DNA from: Turritopsis dohrnii
Lineage: Eukaryota; Cnidaria; Hydrozoa; Anthoathecata; Oceaniidae
DNA: 64,000 bases
Reading direction: 5' to 3'
Assembly: GCA_027922465.2 (NCBI GenBank)
Contig: BQMF02000037.1
Location: 1,364,001-1,428,000 of the forward strand
In this document: in pieces, positions 10,566-22,762 of the stretch
Layout of the letters: the number at the start of each line of letters is the position of its first letter
How positions within the stretch are numbered: position 1 is the first letter of the stretch
Program-made: the position numbers and the translations under genes
The notes under the pieces: generated by a model
Seen by the model: only the letters and a program-made list of their open reading frames with translations
Databases searched by the model: none
Told to the model about the DNA's origin: nothing

Positions 10566-13500
10566 CGAAACTCGACTGTATCTTTAAAATAGTTTCATAT
10601 CGGACACTTTGTATGGCTGTTCAGATGGAACGGACCGGTTCTTAGTGATAGAGCGTGTTGTCTAGCTACCCTTTTCGAGATCATTCATAAAACAGAGGAA
10701 GTGGCGCAAAGTTATTTCAAACCGATTTCATTTTTCAGTTCCAACACAAGACTGAAAAATTAAATACAACATCTAACAGAAAACAAGACTTCATGAGATC
10801 GGCAGTTAGAATCTCCACTATTAATAATCACAATATAAAATCTATTGCATCCAATGATTTTATGCCAAGACAAACCGTCAAACCAGTGACAGTAGGACAT
10901 TCCAGTGTCCCGCCAACGTCTCGCATCTGTCAATAGGAAATCTCTTAAAAATAGCTCAAACTAAATTTATCCATTTAGGTTCGAATTACTTTATAATAAA
11001 GACCTCATTTTATTCATCGTATGGAACAAAAAAAGGTGCTTCTTTTGATGCATGCGACGCCCAACCACTGTTGCGACGCCCAAACCACTGTTACGTTGGA
11101 GGTTTCGGTGAAGTGTGATTCGAGGAAGTTTGGGATTCCGGATATTGAAATCTGGACGCAATTCTATTTGGTAATCTGAAAAAACCTTTCACAAAATTAG
11201 ATCTGTTTCTGAGCTTGTCTTTGTTTGTAATTCTTCTCCGGTTGAATTCTACAAATCTTCGATAAAGCCTTGAAAAGCCATACGTCTAAACTAGGAGGAT
11301 AGAAAAAGAGAAGGAGAAACAACTCTAGTTTTTCCATTGTAATAAGCTCGATGCGCTAGCGTGTGGCTCTATTCAAATCTAAATTTTAAAATTAGCGGTT
11401 AACTGCATAATCTTTCTTTGAACAAAGAAATAATTTAATATAATTTAAGCAGTAGCAATGCGATTGGTTTTTCAAAAAACAATCCGGGCGAAATGTTATT
11501 GGCTTACACCAACTCATGATGTAATAGTTTTTGATCACAAACTGTTTCTCCTAACAGTGAGGGGAATAGTTTCAAAACATATAACAAGAAATCAATTCCG
11601 AATTTATGCATCTTGGAAACTTTAAAATTCAAAGTAAAATAAGATAACAAGATTTAAATAAAAACGTCGAATTTTCGATTTCTAAATCATCAGGACATAT
11701 AAAATCTGTACACCTTTAAGCATGCATATATACAGTTGAAAGTAAAACCTTAGTAGGGAGTTAAAACATTTATATAGATGAACCAGTAAAATATAAGAAA
11801 GGTTAAAACAGTCATAGTTTGAGACCTCATCATTAACAAACTAAAACACTATAAGGTCACCTAGCTAAATGAATTACTTTTTTTACATGAATAAAAATTT
11901 TTGAAGAAGTGAAATTTTTCCAATATTGTTCAACATTTGATAAAATAATAAGTGATACACTGGGTAACTACTACACTAGGTAGCTAGCAAAAAAATAATA
12001 TATAATAGTTTAGGACATCTCAAATATGTTTTTCGAAGAACGACTTCTTCTTAAAAACATTTGACACATGATTGACACACAAGCTCAGTTGTGACTATGT
12101 TTCGTAGTCCAGCTACTTCACGATATTTTTCGTCAATGTGATTTCAGGGGTAGCAGATTTTACTCTTGGAAATCTTCCACTAAAATATCGTCCAGACTTT
12201 TATCTTAAATTCTTCGAATTCGTTAAACTCATCCAGGAGCTCTATTGTTATTTCTTCCTCTGAGTCAATTTTAAAATCACCAGTTCCGTGGTCTTGCTGT
12301 TCTTGTAGAAATGCTATGTTTGTTTACTAATTCTCACTTAATCTTAATGATGTTTTAGCAGGCACAAAACAGATATCACACGAATCATCATGTATTGAAA
12401 ATTCAGGAGCATCCCCAACATACTTAGGTTGTTGTGATTCAATCCTTTGAACTCTTCTTGCGAAGCTACTAACTACTACAGAGGTTACTGAGGCTACACA
12501 TTTGGTTCTTCATGTTCAACTACTACACCAAAACACTCCTTCATGGTTGTTTTTTCTTCTTTTTTAATAATTTTTGACAATATCAATTCTAGATTATATG
12601 CTCTAGAAAAGGGAAAAATATGCATTTACAATATACCAAGTTGCCAGTGGCTAGCAACAACACACTATGTTCAAAAGTCAAAGAATTTAACCAAGCAAGA
12701 GAAAGTGAAATACCTAAAAGTGACAAATCCATGAGCAACCAACTTTTTATTTTTTAACTATATACAACAAATATTTCTCAAAAGAATTCCTGGAGAACAG
12801 AAACAGTATTAATCAAAAGTAATAACAGAGAGGTATTACAGAGAGCTGTAAGTAAAAACATAATGCTGACTGAGTACAATTTTTGAAAGTTAATTTATGC
12901 AAAATATATTAAGAAAACGACAGTAAATCACTGTGAAACAAATCCTTATAACTTACGTAATCCTGAATCAAAACTGTTCAAATAAAAAGAAACTGACAGA
13001 TAAATTCACAAGAAAGATTATATGAATCACGCAAAACACACGCACAAGTATTTCTTCAAAAAAAACATGATCAGTGAGAGCACATGCACCTTCCTGTTGA
13101 AGCTCAAAATGGCGATTTTTATAAATTTCCTCTCGGGTTTTTGACGCCGAATGTTTTGAAACCCACAGTGAGGGACATATCGGTCTATTTTCAATAGATA
13201 AAAGCTTAATAGTGGTCTCCCAGGGGATAAATTAGTATATTTTTGATATAGGCTTCAATTAGGAGAAAATAGAACTTCATCATTTTTGCGCGGAAAAAAC
13301 TGGGACGAGCGCATCGCGCTTACGTTTCTATTCAATTTAAAAACAATGCAAAATTTGAATAGTTTGAATAGGCTTTAAATTTGAGTTGTTTCTCCTTCTC
13401 TTTTCTATCCTCCTAGGTCTAAAAGATAAGAATGGGTTTATCAGTTTTCTGCATGATTAGTACTAGTAATCACGCATTTGTGAGGGGAATTAAGGTACTG

Positions 13501-14566
13501 TATATATTATGATCAAGTTAATTACAACCTTCAGTGAATAAACAAAGATCATGATCAAAAACGTTCTGACACATTTCTCTCTTCACATCCCTTTAAAAGG
13601 AGATTGTGTTCTGCTCAACATCCTAACCAGTCAAAGACAACTCTTAAAGAAATTCCTGCGTCCAAAATGATATTTCTTGTGATGGTAGAACTCACAAAGT
13701 TGTTTATGAAGTTAGGGTTAGGAAAGTTAGGAAATTCTGTTTTCTCTGTGAGATATTTCTATTTAAAAATCATCAAATTATGCAAGGCATAATTACGATG
13801 TAAGAAGATAGTATTTTGTGATGTTTGTTACTTCTGAATTAATAAATACTATCACTTCATCCTTCTCTCAATCAAGTCCAAGTGGAAGACCTTACTCCTT
13901 AGTAAATTATATAGATGTAATACTAATCATATCTTAAGTTATCGTGATGAAAAGTGTTAGCTAATATCTTACTACATCTCTGAAACACTTGAGAGAATTA
14001 CAAAATACTGAAAAGAGACTTATTTAACAACATTTTGAGTTTTATCAGATTTTATCACACAAATCTTACTATGATAACACATAATCAAGTTTGCATGAAC
14101 AAAGATGGTGATGATTGTAGCGGGGTACTATTTTGCATATACTTTTTATTGACAGTTCTCTCAAGTTTTGAATAATCGGGCTGGGATGATTATTAATTTC
14201 GGGGCAAAATTCCACCTAAGACAAGTTTATTCCAGCCACCTCCATATTTAAATTTGAAAAATTACTTAAGATAATGTAGAAATATAAATTGCTTATTGCA
14301 TAATTTATGAAATTTATGAAAATATATTAACTGAAAATGTTCAATGATGGAGATGTTATTTTCTCCACTTTCTTCAGCAGACAGCTTGCTTACAACGGAC
14401 ACTTATCTTTAATATCTGCTAGGGAAACAAGCATAATTGTGAAATAACTTGCGTCTACATAATAGAATCAAAAGCACATTAAACACAGTCTGTCAGGGGC
14501 TAATACAGGTCAAATTTCATAGCGGTTACCGCTATTGGGCGCCAAGATCGAGGCGCCCAAATTCAA
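10566..14566 (+). repeat. Tandem duplication, copy 1 (interrupted)
   Basis: Segments 10566-11290 and 13417-14566 match 14683-15407 and 15401-16550 with essentially no differences in the lines compared. The offsets are 4117 and 1984, and the 2133-bp difference is exactly the transposon at 11291-13416 plus its 7-bp duplication. Both copies hold the same meaningless 62-codon frame (13604 and 15588). The end of the unit carries the left part of the CTGTCAGGGG element. The near-identity indicates a recent event or an assembly haplotig. Confidence 0.9.
11291..13416. mobile_element. 2126-bp DNA transposon with 7-bp target duplication
   Basis: Inverted ends of about 34 bp start CTAGGAGGATAGAAAAAGAG. 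They are flanked by GTCTAAA (11284-11290 and 13417-13423), and the empty site is intact in the sister duplicate at 15401-15407, which proves the boundaries. On the minus strand, 12325-12180 reads as an acidic open tail containing DSEEEITIELLDEFNEFEE before a stop; this could be the last exon of a decayed transposase but is not recognised. The superfamily is uncertain: 7-bp duplications are uncommon. Confidence 0.9.
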
Positions 14567-14682
14567 AAATATTACCAAGTATGAGAATGAAATTTTTCAA
14601 AAAACTTCTTTGACATCATGATGGCAATATACTCTTGTTAACTGCTAGGAACCATAGAAGGTGCTCCTTATAAAGTGACTAG
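14567..14682. other. Spacer between the tandem copies
   Basis: These 116 bp match neither the sequence before copy 1 nor that after copy 2, so the duplication was not a simple head-to-tail copy of one continuous segment. Confidence 0.6.
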
Positions 14683-16550
14683 CGAAACTCGACTGTATCT
14701 TTAAAATAGTTTCATATCGGACACTTTGTATGGCTGTTCAGATGGAACGGACCGGTTCTTAGTGATAGAGCGTGTTGTCTAGCTACCCTTTTCGAGATCA
14801 TTCATAAAACAGAGGAAGTGGCGCAAAGTTATTTCAAACCGATTTCATTTTTCAGTTCCAACACAAGACTGAAAAATTAAATACAACATCTAACAGAAAA
14901 CAAGACTTCATGAGATCGGCAGTTAGAATCTCCACTATTAATAATCACAATATAAAATCTATTGCATCCAATGATTTTATGCCAAGACAAACCGTCAAAC
15001 CAGTGACAGTAGGACATTCCAGTGTCCCGCCAACGTCTCGCATCTGTCAATAGGAAATCTCTTAAAAATAGCTCAAACTAAATTTATCCATTTAGGTTCG
15101 AATTACTTTATAATAAAGACCTCATTTTATTCATCGTATGGAACAAAAAAAGGTGCTTCTTTTGATGCATGCGACGCCCAACCACTGTTGCGACGCCCAA
15201 ACCACTGTTACGTTGGAGGTTTCGGTGAAGTGTGATTCGAGGAAGTTTGGGATTCCGGATATTGAAATCTGGACGCAATTCTATTTGGTAATCTGAAAAA
15301 ACCTTTCACAAAATTAGATCTGTTTCTGAGCTTGTCTTTGTTTGTAATTCTTCTCCGGTTGAATTCTACAAATCTTCGATAAAGCCTTGAAAAGCCATAC
15401 GTCTAAAAGATAAGAATGGGTTTATCAGTTTTCTGCATGATTAGTACTAGTAATCACGCATTTGTGAGGGGAATTAAGGTACTGTATATATTATGATCAA
15501 GTTAATTACAACCTTCAGTGAATAAACAAAGATCATGATCAAAAACGTTCTGACACATTTCTCTCTTCACATCCCTTTAAAAGGAGATTGTGTTCTGCTC
15601 AACATCCTAACCAGTCAAAGACAACTCTTAAAGAAATTCCTGCGTCCAAAATGATATTTCTTGTGATGGTAGAACTCACAAAGTTGTTTATGAAGTTAGG
15701 GTTAGGAAAGTTAGGAAATTCTGTTTTCTCTGTGAGATATTTCTATTTAAAAATCATCAAATTATGCAAGGCATAATTACGATGTAAGAAGATAGTATTT
15801 TGTGATGTTTGTTACTTCTGAATTAATAAATACTATCACTTCATCCTTCTCTCAATCAAGTCCAAGTGGAAGACCTTACTCCTTAGTAAATTATATAGAT
15901 GTAATACTAATCATATCTTAAGTTATCGTGATGAAAAGTGTTAGCTAATATCTTACTACATCTCTGAAACACTTGAGAGAATTACAAAATACTGAAAAGA
16001 GACTTATTTAACAACATTTTGAGTTTTATCAGATTTTATCACACAAATCTTACTATGATAACACATAATCAAGTTTGCATGAACAAAGATGGTGATGATT
16101 GTAGCGGGGTACTATTTTGCATATACTTTTTATTGACAGTTCTCTCAAGTTTTGAATAATCGGGCTGGGATGATTATTAATTTCGGGGCAAAATTCCACC
16201 TAAGACAAGTTTATTCCAGCCACCTCCATATTTAAATTTGAAAAATTACTTAAGATAATGTAGAAATATAAATTGCTTATTGCATAATTTATGAAATTTA
16301 TGAAAATATATTAACTGAAAATGTTCAATGATGGAGATGTTATTTTCTCCACTTTCTTCAGCAGACAGCTTGCTTACAACGGACACTTATCTTTAATATC
16401 TGCTAGGGAAACAAGCATAATTGTGAAATAACTTGCGTCTACATAATAGAATCAAAAGCACATTAAACACAGTCTGTCAGGGGCTAATACAGGTCAAATT
16501 TCATAGCGGTTACCGCTATTGGGCGCCAAGATCGAGGCGCCCAAATTCAA
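14683..16550 (+). repeat. Tandem duplication, copy 2 (uninterrupted)
   Basis: This is the empty-site version of the unit described for 10566-14566. It ends inside the CTGTCAGGGG element, which continues to its right end only in this copy. Confidence 0.9.
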
Positions 16551-17213
16551 AAAAAAAGGGAAAAATTTTTTTTTGAAAAGATCAAAAAAGAATGTGAGAA
16601 GAGCAAAACGAAAGAAAGGGAAAAAAGGAATCGTGAGGAGAAACAAAACTCGTTCATCTTATTTTAAAGCGGAAAGCCAACCTCGTTACCGTCGCTTCTT
16701 CTCTCTTTTGCGCTAAATCAGACTTACGATTTAGCGTAAAGCAGAGAAGAAGCGCTGGGAAAGAAGGGCACTCTGTGAGGTTTCCGTACCTGGTTACCAA
16801 GGCTAGGTGATTACTTTACGAACTGAAACTTTCGAAATGATTATATAGTCCTGTAAAATATACACAAAGTAAGGAAATCAAAAATGGCGGAAGGTAAACA
16901 CGCCGATTCGCGTGATTGAATTTCGAAGAACATTTGAAGATTCTACAGGAAAGACTGCTACGACACGAATAACAAGAAATGAGAAAGTTTTAAGGGACTA
17001 AGAATATGTATAGTATGTTAAAATAGAACGCATTTTAGACCATTCTAGGCCCTCAAATCGAAAATTTTTCGGGGCTTCGCCCCCGGACCCCACAGAGGGG
17101 GCTTACAGCACCCCCCTGACCCCCAGCTGCATTTGTTCGCCTGACTCACTTCGCTCGTCAGGCTCAATGTTCAAATCAAATCCCAAATTCAAATCCTGTA
17201 TTAGCCCCTGACA
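16475..17213. mobile_element. Element with CTGTCAGGGGCTAATACAGG ends
   Basis: The left end, CTGTCAGGGGCTAATACAGG, is mirrored at about 17192-17213. The interior has a hairpin around 16690-16755 (arms containing CGCTTCTTCTCT and GCGCTAAATC) and a GC-rich stretch at 17065-17165 (motif CGGGGCTTCGCCCCCGGAC) unlike its surroundings. No target duplication was found and there is no transposase. A truncated left end (14490-14566) lies in the first tandem copy. Confidence 0.65.
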
Positions 17214-17524
17214 GCTTCAATAAAAAGATTTTTCCCCAACCCATTTAGTTATTTTGAGTAAAACTTCCACCCACCCAATTTATTATAATAACAAGGAAAC
17301 TTTCCTCCCACCATGTTTATCCCACCCAGTCTGATTATTAGAAAGTCAAGATATAGCTCTTGAGATGAACATACTGAGTGATATGTTAAAGAGACAGAGA
17401 CAGATGGCATTAGTGCACCAATTTAATAGCCAAAAATTAAAGAAAACAAGACTCAGTGGAAGACTTATTATTTTTCCATTTTTCATTGTCTCCCTTCTCA
17501 CCTTAGGGATAAATTTAATAGTTA
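17214..17524. other. Unassigned DNA
   Basis: An open frame of 114 codons (17365-17709) runs from here through the left end of the next MITE. It shows no domain and is probably chance. Confidence 0.4.
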
Positions 17525-17976
17525 GGCACAACAATAGAATGAGGGATCCCTCAATGAGGCAGCGCAATAATCAGGAAAACTCTGTGATATATTTGCAGTC
17601 TAGTGATACCATTATGAAAATCTATCTGGAATATCAAGGCATCCAAACCTGTAATGCATACTCATCAACATCATTTGTGCATGGTCTGAGACTTTTTAGA
17701 CTATACTAATTAGTTTTTTCTTTGCAAAGTTGATATATCAGGCTCTAGGGCAAAAAAAACAACAACAATTGCTCAATTGAGGGATGTATACCTCATTGAG
17801 GGATATATTGTTTTTTCAATGCATAATAACGAATCACATTGTGCAACAGTGAAATTCCAACGCTTCAAAATATTACTATTCCAATAACACTTCAAAATTA
17901 ACGAAAAAAACAAAATTATCCCTCAATTGCAGTATATATGATTCAATTGAGGGATCCCTCATTCTATTGTTGTGCC
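17525..17976. mobile_element. MITE with GGCACAACAATAGAATGAGG ends
   Basis: About 29-bp inverted ends (GGCACAACAATAGAATGAGG and its complement) contain an inner palindrome TGAGGGATCCCTCA. Further TTGAGGGAT motifs lie inside. No clear target duplication was found. Confidence 0.7.
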
Positions 17977-18010
17977 TCTAAACTGTTTAACTGTCTAAAT
18001 TGTTTAAGCA

Positions 18011-18301
18011 TCAATCAACCACTTCAACCTCATGATGTGGAGGATACCCCTTGATTGAACTGTTAATCATTTTTATTTTCATTTTTTCTGCAGCCAGATA
18101 CTACAACGAGGTACGAAAAAAAGAAATATAATAACAAACACGTGCTGAAAACAGCCAAGGGTCACCATCATAAAATTATATAATACAGAAAAATAGGGAA
18201 CATCCAACTTTCCGAAAGTAAATCAATCTCACCCTTCCAATGGCGTAAACCGTTGCTTTTTTCCCGAAAGATACTGCAATAAGTGCAAGGAGTTTCTCCA
18301 T
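18011..18301 (-). CDS. Unrecognised 52-residue protein, two exons
   Basis: Exon 1 is 18301-18233 (23 codons) and exon 2 is 18100-18011 (30 codons with stop), joined in phase 0. The donor after AGG is GTGAGA and the acceptor is TTGTAG. The product begins MEKLLALIAVSFGKKATVYA and ends GYPPHHEVEVVD. The first 20 residues form a hydrophobic segment followed by basic residues, then a lysine-rich stretch and an acidic tail, so a small membrane or mitochondrial protein is conceivable. I do not recognise the family. It is head-to-head with MPDU1, with 317 bp between start codons, and an acceptor-like AG (18315-18314) lies 12 bases before the ATG. Support is consistent splice sites, phase and position only; a chance pair of exons cannot be excluded. 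Confidence 0.55.
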
Positions 18302-18618
18302 GATTTTGTATAACTATAATAATATCATAATTTTTTTCTTGTAAACCACAATTAATGCGAAGCGCCTGCCATGCTTCTGCTTCTGAAATGCATAATCAGC
18401 AAAGCTTGCAAGTTCATACGCTCCTTCGTATTTTCAACTGTTTCATCTCAAAAATTTAATTTAGTCTCTACGGAGAAGATAAAATACCAATTAGGAAGGT
18501 TGTGGAACCAGGGTTACCATTTTCACTAAAATTAAAGATTCACACGTTGTGTTGAACAGAGGTCAGACATCAGATGACAGAACACTAACACTTATTTTAT
18601 AGCAAGGAAATCTTGAAA
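18302..18618. promoter_or_regulatory. Putative bidirectional promoter
   Basis: This 317-bp spacer separates the start codons of the 52-residue gene (minus) and MPDU1 (plus). Acceptor-like AGs facing each gene lie at 18314-18315 and 18601-18602, leaving under 290 bp for promoters and any 5' leader exons of both genes. Confidence 0.45.
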
Positions 18619-21600
18619 ATGGCTACGGCAGTGGTATACTTTTTTACTCCATTGGCTTTGCTGTTTTTGTCGGAAGAATGTCATGATGAATTTTTTGTAC
18701 GTTTCAATTTCCTTCATGGTAAGTGTGTTAAAAAAAGACTTAGCTATTGTCTGAAAAAATATTTGTGTGTGGAAAATGCTCAGAAATTTTGAGAAAGAAG
18801 AGAAAGTGCTTTAATAATTCGAACTACAATATTTACATTTCTAACGATTTTGATAGGAGATTAAACCCCATACCGTCTTCGTGCCTAATTTACGGACAGC
18901 CTTTTCGTAATTACGGACATCGATCAAACATAATTCCAACCGTCTGTAAATTAAATTTTGAACGCTAGAAAATTATCAATATCTATGTCATTTAGAATTA
19001 ATTTTTCTAAACTTTAAAGATTTAAAATAGACTGCACTCTCTTGAGAATCATGCATATTTTTATGAGCTCCGTGTGTACAATGGTAGCCATATTTACGGA
19101 TAAAAAATAATAATGGCCAATTAAATTATGAAGGCTGTCCGTAATTAGGCACGAAGACGGTACCGTCTATGTGCCAAATTGCGGACAGCCTTCGTTACTA
19201 CGGACATAATGTAAACAAAGATTCTTGTCATGAAAATAGACATGCACTCTTGTCAAGTTCACCACTTATAACTCAATAAAATGTTTTATGAAACAGAGCA
19301 ATCCAATAGAGAGCAGTTAATTAACAGCAACACTTGAAGAATAAACAAGACTCTTGTCACAAAATATACATCATCCATACTTACCAAAATCGCAATTACC
19401 AGCAACACATGAAGAATAGACCATAAAGAAACCTCACATTGTCATAATGGTCTACTTGTTTCAATATCTCATTAAAAAGCGTCCCTCTCCACTGTGAATT
19501 GATGTGCAAACATTTCAGTTAAATTAAAGCCCACAATTCTCACATGCCTTATATTTTAAAAAAGGTTTCCTCAGTGGACTTAAAGGATTTCCCATACAGA
19601 CCTGTGCCACCCGCACCCCAAAAAATAAGAAATTTAACCGTGTATTCATCATTAAAATGCCTTATGTTTTTTCCCGTAGCTATTGGCCCGTTCTTTAAAC
19701 CTACAAAAAATGAAACCATAGTTACAGGAGTCATTAAGTCATTTAATTTATGCAACGCTTTTTGTAAGTTTCCTTACATCGTCAGGAAGAAGAAGAAGAA
19801 GAAGAAGAACATATTTATTTAATTCAAATGTGTACAAAAGAAATACTTTAAAATTATAAATTATGAAAAAAAATAGAATACACATTTGAATTAGGAGACC
19901 ACCCTATGAGTTGCACAAACAACTCCACTGTGAAGGTGGCCACCTAAATCACGAAACACACACATACACGCACAAGTACACCTACAAAAATTCACACACA
20001 AAACACGTAAGACGCAGACAAACAACGAAACACAAACAACATATTAAGCGAACAAACTAATACAAACATCCTAATTGAATACGATTCAAATTCAGAGACT
20101 AGACAAATTCTATACATAAGATTCCAGAAAGTGGGTTTTCAAAATTTTTCTCAATGCAAAAATGCACTTATTTTTCAATGAAGCAAAACTTTCATTTAAG
20201 ACAGCAGCAAAAGAATTCCATTTAGAAATACATTTGTATTGAATACTATATTCTCCAAAAAGTTTATAGTTCTTGCAGCCAGCAAGGGAATATATTCACG
20301 AGTACTTGTTCTTGTCATGCGAGATTTTACTTGAATGTTGAACAAATCACTTAGGTGCGATGGAGCTTTGTTATTGAAAATTTCATGTAATAATAATAAG
20401 TTTTGAAACTGCACTTGATCAAACACTTTCAATATTTTAAAATTTTTGAAAAATGGATCGGTGTGATCTCTCCACTTGGAAAAAGACATTTATTCTCATA
20501 GCACTTTTTTGAAGAATGAAAATACGTTTTGTCACACTATTCGTACTTTAACCCCAGATCTGACAACCATAGATTAAATGAGAATTGAATATTGCAAAAT
20601 ACATGTTTCTCAAAACACTTTTAGGAACGAAATGACGTATTTTCAACAAGGCTCCGGAATGTGCAGTGTTTTTCAAAAAATTGGATATTACCACAGTTTT
20701 TAAAGTGAATATCCAATTTATTCTTATAAATTTTATATCAATGGAATCCCTATCTTTTTGTCTTTCTCATGGTGTATTTTGTGTAGGAAATGGAAAAGAA
20801 GAAGAGAAAATCAAAAAAAAAAAAACTTTCGAAAAACTCATTAATTTCTTAACGATCAATTTAAGATGTTCAACAATAAGTTCAATTTGCAAAAACAAAA
20901 AAAGTTGCGTAACAATTTTGTATCTCTTTCACTTTAACAAAGCCACGGTTTCGCCCATTTGAATGATAATATAATAATATTAATTAATATTGCCATTGAA
21001 GGCAGGTGCTACTAAATTAGTGTCCAAAGTTACTTGAATGTTACTATGGTTTGATTGTGAACCATGGATACAATTTCATGTTATTTAGTCCTGGGGAAGG
21101 TATAAAGATTACTATGTAGTTGTCTTTGTGGAACTCAAAAAAACTCAACAGTAAAAGATCAATGGTTGTGTTATCTGAATTATTTTTCAAAATGTTTTCT
21201 CTATTGACTGAAATCCATTCTCTGTCAATAAAACTTTATGTTTTCCATTCTGTGATTGTGTTGTTCTTGATACTTGTATTTTTCCTAACTGACAGAAGGT
21301 TCTCTTGTTTGTTTAGTGGTTTGCTTAAAAATGCTCATCAGTAAGGGATTGGGATATGGCATCATAGTTGGCTCTATTTTAGGTAAGTTCTTACATTCCA
21401 ATCTTATAATTATTGTCATGTTCAGGACAGCATCTTTTTTACCATTTCCAGAAACTATTGTTTATTAATTCAGTTAAGGTTCCACAGATCATAAAGCTGG
21501 TAAAGGCAAGTAGTGGTGTTGGTGTCAGTATCCCATCATTGCTAGCAGAAATGGTCGCAATCACATTTACAATGGCATACTCGGTTCACAAGGAATTTCC

Positions 21601-22762
21601 ATTTAGGTATTGTTGTTTTGTTTACTTATGCATGTTGGTAACACCCAAGCTTGTTTAAAGACTTATATAAACAAGACTATAAGACATTTGGGGAATAGAA
21701 GAAATTGATTTTGTAGATAAAACCCTTTTTTGATTGATTGTTGAATAAACACATGTCAAATATGTCAGGGTTTTGAAATATTTACAATTTACTTAACCTC
21801 CCCATATTTTATATTTGGTTATAGAATTGATATTACCATTGACGTGTTTTTTGTATGAAGTGGATGCAATTAGTAATTTCATTTCCAATGTTCTAGTTCG
21901 TGGGGAGAATCTTTATTCATCGCAGTGCAAAACGTACTCTTAGTATGTTTGATCTACTATTATGGAAAGAACTATGTTGCTGCTATATTATTTGCGCCGA
22001 TATATGTGGCGGTGGTGTATACGCTATGCTCTCCTATTACACCAGTCCATTTGGTGACCAAGTTACAGGAATTTACTTTGATAGTAGTCAGTGTTTCCAA
22101 GGTAAACCTTATTTATACCATCATGTTATTGCGAGCGCACATCTAATGTGTTTTTGTCTTCTTAAAGCTTGTGTCACAAATCCACTTAAAGAGAACTATC
22201 ATAAGGTCGAGAAAAAATTGCGTCAGCAGTTTCCTTGTGAGATAATCTTCACGAGGAAACCAATCATTTTTTTTACTTTGTTTGAGCGCATTATTAATAA
22301 TAAACAGCTGCTCGTTCCCAGACCTTTTTTCAATTGTTCTATTTCTACTAATATCAGCATAGTGCAACCCTCAGCGCACTTATAATAGTTCATTTATCTG
22401 TAATGTCGGGTGTGACCTTATACACAGTAACACCTGCGAACGTTCATGTGTTCTCTTCTTTTGTTTCCATCTGTTTTTTTTTTTTTTTTTTTGCTTTTTG
22501 TTACTTATTCTATTCTCTTCTGCAGTTTTTGCAAATCTGGGAGAATTTTTCAAACGGTCATACCGGGCAACTATCGTTCATCACACAAATGCTCCTGTTC
22601 CTCGGCTCGTTAGCTCGCGTCTTCACCTCTATTCAAGAAACAGGCGACCTGCTGCTGACATCACAGTTCCTCGTCGCTTGCTTGCTGAACCTCATCATCG
22701 TTAGTCAGATGTTATGGTACTGGAATGCTCAAAGTAGTGCCGAAAAGAAGAAGTCCAAATAG
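18619..22762 (+). CDS. MPDU1: Mannose-P-dolichol utilization defect 1 protein, five exons
   Basis: Exons 18619-18718, 21317-21382, 21474-21606, 21897-22101 and 22526-22762 join in frame (all GT-AG) to 246 residues; human MPDU1 has 247. MPDU1 is an ER membrane protein of the PQ-loop family needed for use of dolichol-P-mannose and dolichol-P-glucose in N-glycan and GPI assembly. Visible hallmarks are the N-terminal ECHDEFFVRFNFLH, KMLISKGLGYG, the PQ motif VKVPQIIKL (about residues 56-64), FPFSSWGESLF, SPITPVHLV, NGHTGQLSFIT, and GSLARVFTSIQETGD as the second PQ-loop. The C-terminus is lysine-rich (AEKKKSK), as expected for ER retrieval. Intron 1 (2.6 kb) holds a MITE, a LINE relic and another repeat. 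An acceptor-like AG sits 16 bases before the ATG. Confidence 0.96.
18873..19160. mobile_element. Tc1/mariner-type MITE (CCGTCTTCGTGCC ends) in MPDU1 intron 1
   Basis: The 288-bp element has inverted ends CCGTCTTCGTGCCTAATT and is flanked by TA on both sides (18871-18872 and 19161-19162). The base after the right TA starts a second, divergent copy of the same end (CCGTCTATGTGCC, 19163 to about 19205), so it inserted exactly beside a relative. Confidence 0.8.
19786..20668 (-). pseudogene. 5'-truncated LINE (CR1/L2-like) relic
   Basis: On the minus strand the frames read, with stops and shifts, the C-terminal end of a non-LTR reverse transcriptase: SGALLKIRHFVP, SHLIYGCQIWG, then DPFFKNFKILKV and LLLLHEIFNNKAPSHLSDLF. 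The 3' end is a (TTC)n tract (GAA on the plus strand at 19786-19809), a microsatellite tail as in CR1/L2-type LINEs. It lies antisense in MPDU1 intron 1 and is non-functional. Confidence 0.8.
20669..20965 (+). repeat. Dispersed repeat, copy A
   Basis: It shares the stretch TATAAATTTTATATCAATGG, its upstream context and AACAAAGCCACGGTTT with 62985-63150. Copy A begins just where the LINE relic stops. The type is unknown. Confidence 0.6.

Noticed and set aside
13604..15776. Identical 62-codon frames at 13604 and 15588
   Set aside because: Identity reflects the recent tandem duplication, not selection. No domain is present and the start is not ATG.
17365..17709. 114-codon frame starting with ATG
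   Set aside because: It runs into the terminal repeat of a MITE and matches nothing familiar.
20666..20962. 98-codon plus frame in MPDU1 intron 1
   Set aside because: It lies in a dispersed repeat whose second copy (62985-63150) does not keep the frame.
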